This document shows positions 62,559 to 64,000 of a stretch of 64,000 nucleotides of DNA, in pieces. The position numbers and the translations under genes were made by a program. The DNA comes from Pelagovum pacificum. GTDB taxonomy: Bacteria > Pseudomonadota > Alphaproteobacteria > Rhodobacterales > Rhodobacteraceae. Position 1 is the first letter of the stretch, and each line of letters opens with the position of its first letter. The notes under the pieces were generated by a model. The model was not told where the DNA came from, ran no database searches, and was given only the letters and a program-made list of their open reading frames with translations. The DNA lies in assembly GCF_016134045.1 (NCBI RefSeq), contig NZ_CP065915.1, forward strand, positions 1,178,001 to 1,242,000, read 5' to 3'.

Positions 62559-63062
62559 ATGAAAGCCGGACTTCTTATTCCCCCGTTCCTCGCCCTTGCC
62601 GCCTGCACCGGAGCCGACATGCCCGGCTCGCTCGGCTCCCTCGCGCCGTCAGGCGCGCAGCCTGCCTCGGCCACCACCGATGCGCCGATAAGCGCGGTCC
62701 AGACGCTCGACCCGACGCCACCGCCGCCACCGCCGGCGGAGGCGCGCACCGCCGACCAGTTCGACACCACGACGGACGAGGACCGGGCGGAGGCGACGGC
62801 TGAGCCGTCCTCGGCCAGTACCGAGCTGGGTACGACGCTCGCCACGCTCGGCTCGCCCGCCGATCCGGGAATCTGGCTCAAGACACCGTTCGTCAGCGAA
62901 GTGACGGCGGGCCGCGTGGAATACGAGGGCAGCTCGATCAACATCGAATTGCGCCCGTCCGGCGGCGCGGCGGGCTCTGGCAGCCAGATCAGCCTGCCTG
63001 CGATGCGCCTGCTCGAAGCGCCGCTGACCGACATCGTCGAACTCACCGTCTTCTCTGGGTAG
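62559..63062 (+). CDS. Putative lipoprotein, Pro/Ala-rich
   Basis: The 167-residue product starts MKAGLLIPPFLALAAC, a lipobox L-A-L-A-A-C that predicts lipidation at Cys16. A long disordered Pro/Ala/Thr-rich part (with six consecutive Pro) follows, then a ~70-residue end (W-L-K-T-P-F-V-S-E-V-T-A-G-R-V) that looks folded. I recognise no family; the end pattern is seen in hypothetical proteins of this order. Confidence 0.75.
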   Translation: MKAGLLIPPFLALAACTGADMPGSLGSLAPSGAQPASATTDAPISAVQTLDPTPPPPPPAEARTADQFDTTTDEDRAEATAEPSSASTELGTTLATLGSPADPGIWLKTPFVSEVTAGRVEYEGSSINIELRPSGGAAGSGSQISLPAMRLLEAPLTDIVELTVFSG

Positions 63063-63098
63063 GCTGCTGCACTCTCGAAACAGATCTCATCAAGCGTA

Positions 63099-63124
63099 GG
63101 ATGCGCACCGAGGGGCGCGCATCC
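63099..63124. terminator. Palindrome between convergent genes
   Basis: GGATGCGC and GCGCATCC pair around ten bases between the lipoprotein gene and the convergent AlkD-like gene. Its core resembles the 2869-2936 repeat. No T-run, so termination is only a guess. Confidence 0.45.
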
Positions 63125-63129
63125 CCCGC

Positions 63130-63810
63130 TCATGCCAAATGCCGCGCCGCTTCCTTCCGGGCGAACGGCTTCATCCGCCCGCCATGCGCGTCCAGGAACG
63201 CCCGCGTCCGCGCCGGATCGTGCCGTGCCAGGTCGCGCAGCCACCACGCGATGGCCTTCTGGATGAACCAATCCCGGTCGTCGACATAGCCCGCCGCCCA
63301 GCCGAGTATCCGGTCGCGCGCGACAAGCTCCTCCGGCTTCGGGTTGTTCTGCTTGGTCCAGGGCAGGGTGTAGGTCAGCGCCGCGCGGCGCACCCACATG
63401 TTTTCCGACCGGGTCCAGTCCTCGACCTCGTCGAGCCGGGAGGGATCGGCGACCAGTCGCTTCTGCCCGGCGATGGCGGCGTGATCGGCGATCGCCCAGG
63501 CGTCGAACTCGTGACGCCAACCCGAGACGAGCGCCCAGGCCGCCGAATCGTCGGGCCGGATCCGCGCCTGCGTCAGCAGCTTCGCCGCGGCGATCCGCGC
63601 TTCGTGGACATCCGTCCGCCAGAGCCCGTCCGCCAGCGCCAGCCGCTCGTCGAGGCTCAGCTCCTGCCGCCAGCTCTTCGTGCTGGCGTCGATCGCGGGG
63701 TTGGCGACGCCGAGGTAGGTGCGCTCGACCTTGTGGTAGGCGGCCATCTGCTCCGCCTTGTGCCAGTCGGCCGCGCCTTTCAGCGCCTCGAGCGCCGCCT
63801 CCGGTGTCAC
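63130..63810 (-). CDS. AlkD-like DNA alkylation repair family protein
   Basis: The 226-residue all-helical protein has [13 protein letters not shown] near residue 18, [10 protein letters not shown] and [17 protein letters not shown], the HEAT-repeat pattern of AlkC/AlkD glycosylases that remove alkylated bases. GTG at 63810 overlaps the glmS stop (GTGA), so it is translationally coupled to glmS. Confidence 0.88.
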   Translation of the reverse strand: MTPEAALEALKGAADWHKAEQMAAYHKVERTYLGVANPAIDASTKSWRQELSLDERLALADGLWRTDVHEARIAAAKLLTQARIRPDDSAAWALVSGWRHEFDAWAIADHAAIAGQKRLVADPSRLDEVEDWTRSENMWVRRAALTYTLPWTKQNNPKPEELVARDRILGWAAGYVDDRDWFIQKAIAWWLRDLARHDPARTRAFLDAHGGRMKPFARKEAARHLA

Positions 63811-64000
63811 TCGACCGTCACCGACTTGGCGAGGTTCCTCGGCTGATCGACGTCCGTCCCCTTGTGGACAGCCGTATGATAGGCGAGCAGCTGCGCGGGA
63901 AGCGCGTAGAGGATCGGCGTCAGCAGCGGGTCCACCGTCGGCATCGGCAAGGCGCTCCAGACGCCCGATCCCGCCTGCTCGATCCCCGCCTGGTCCGAGA
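63807..64000 (-). CDS. glmS: Glutamine--fructose-6-phosphate aminotransferase, C-terminal part only
   Basis: The last 63 codons of the gene are in the window. The end [26 protein letters not shown] is the invariant GlmS C-terminus. GlmS makes glucosamine-6-phosphate for the cell wall. The start is beyond the window edge. Confidence 0.95.
   Translation of the reverse strand, partial: SDQAGIEQAGSGVWSALPMPTVDPLLTPILYALPAQLLAYHTAVHKGTDVDQPRNLAKSVTVE

Overview
The window is a chromosomal segment of a high-GC alphaproteobacterium, most probably of the order Rhodobacterales (family Rhodobacteraceae sensu lato); I cannot name the genus. The clues are the aa3 oxidase cluster coxB-ctaB-(coxF-like)-ctaG-coxC running on to SURF1, thrC and an M16 peptidase, a dcw cluster starting mraZ-rsmH-ftsL-ftsI, the hflKC-DUF2065 operon, and above all a DUF1127 gene followed by CCUCCUCCC-loop hairpins, an arrangement known from Rhodobacter sphaeroides (CcaF1/CcsR, the 'cuckoo' RNA family). 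No rRNA, tRNA, prophage, transposase or CRISPR array was seen.

Layout. 1-2.75 kb (minus): SDR, DprE1-like FAD oxidase and a flippase-like membrane protein, together resembling a polyprenyl-phosphoryl-arabinose module. 2.87-6.6 kb (minus): a long inverted repeat, a Tat-exported intradiol dioxygenase, a two-subunit 3-oxoacid CoA-transferase and a TrkH/KtrB K+ channel subunit. 6.8-13.4 kb (minus): topA, dprA, then tldD-GNAT-small membrane protein as an overlapping operon. 13.5-21 kb (plus): cytochrome c oxidase genes ending in a strong terminator, then SURF1, thrC, M16 peptidase and a RimJ-like acetyltransferase, translationally overlapped. 21-33.9 kb: housekeeping and transport genes (MBL hydrolase, FAD dehydrogenase, apt, a 36-aa sORF, an RHH protein, mtnP, SulP, flavin reductase, GNAT, EcsC, AbrB, valS, DUF1992), with several convergent pairs whose stop codons overlap or abut and an unusual density of short palindromes.

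33.9-36.9 kb: divergent GH20 hexosaminidase and AgaS-like SIS isomerase, a likely amino-sugar module. 36.93-37.75 kb (minus): the most interesting locus, a putative stress promoter, a DUF1127 protein and eleven successive hairpins that all expose the same 15-nt CU-rich loop, the last one doubling as an intrinsic terminator. 37.9-39 kb: apbC/mrp. 39.8-50.25 kb: mraZ-rsmH-ftsL-ftsI-murE-murF-mraY, an inserted Nramp-related transporter gene, then murD, followed not by ftsW/murG but by an aldose-epimerase gene.

51.2-64 kb: sdaA and a large secreted protein with a gluzincin-like zinc motif (both minus), rpiA, a methyltransferase, gor, then hflK-hflC-DUF2065 with an unusually long acidic HflC tail; GFA protein and moaA (minus); a lipoprotein (plus); an AlkD-like protein overlapping the 3' end of glmS (minus), which runs off the window.
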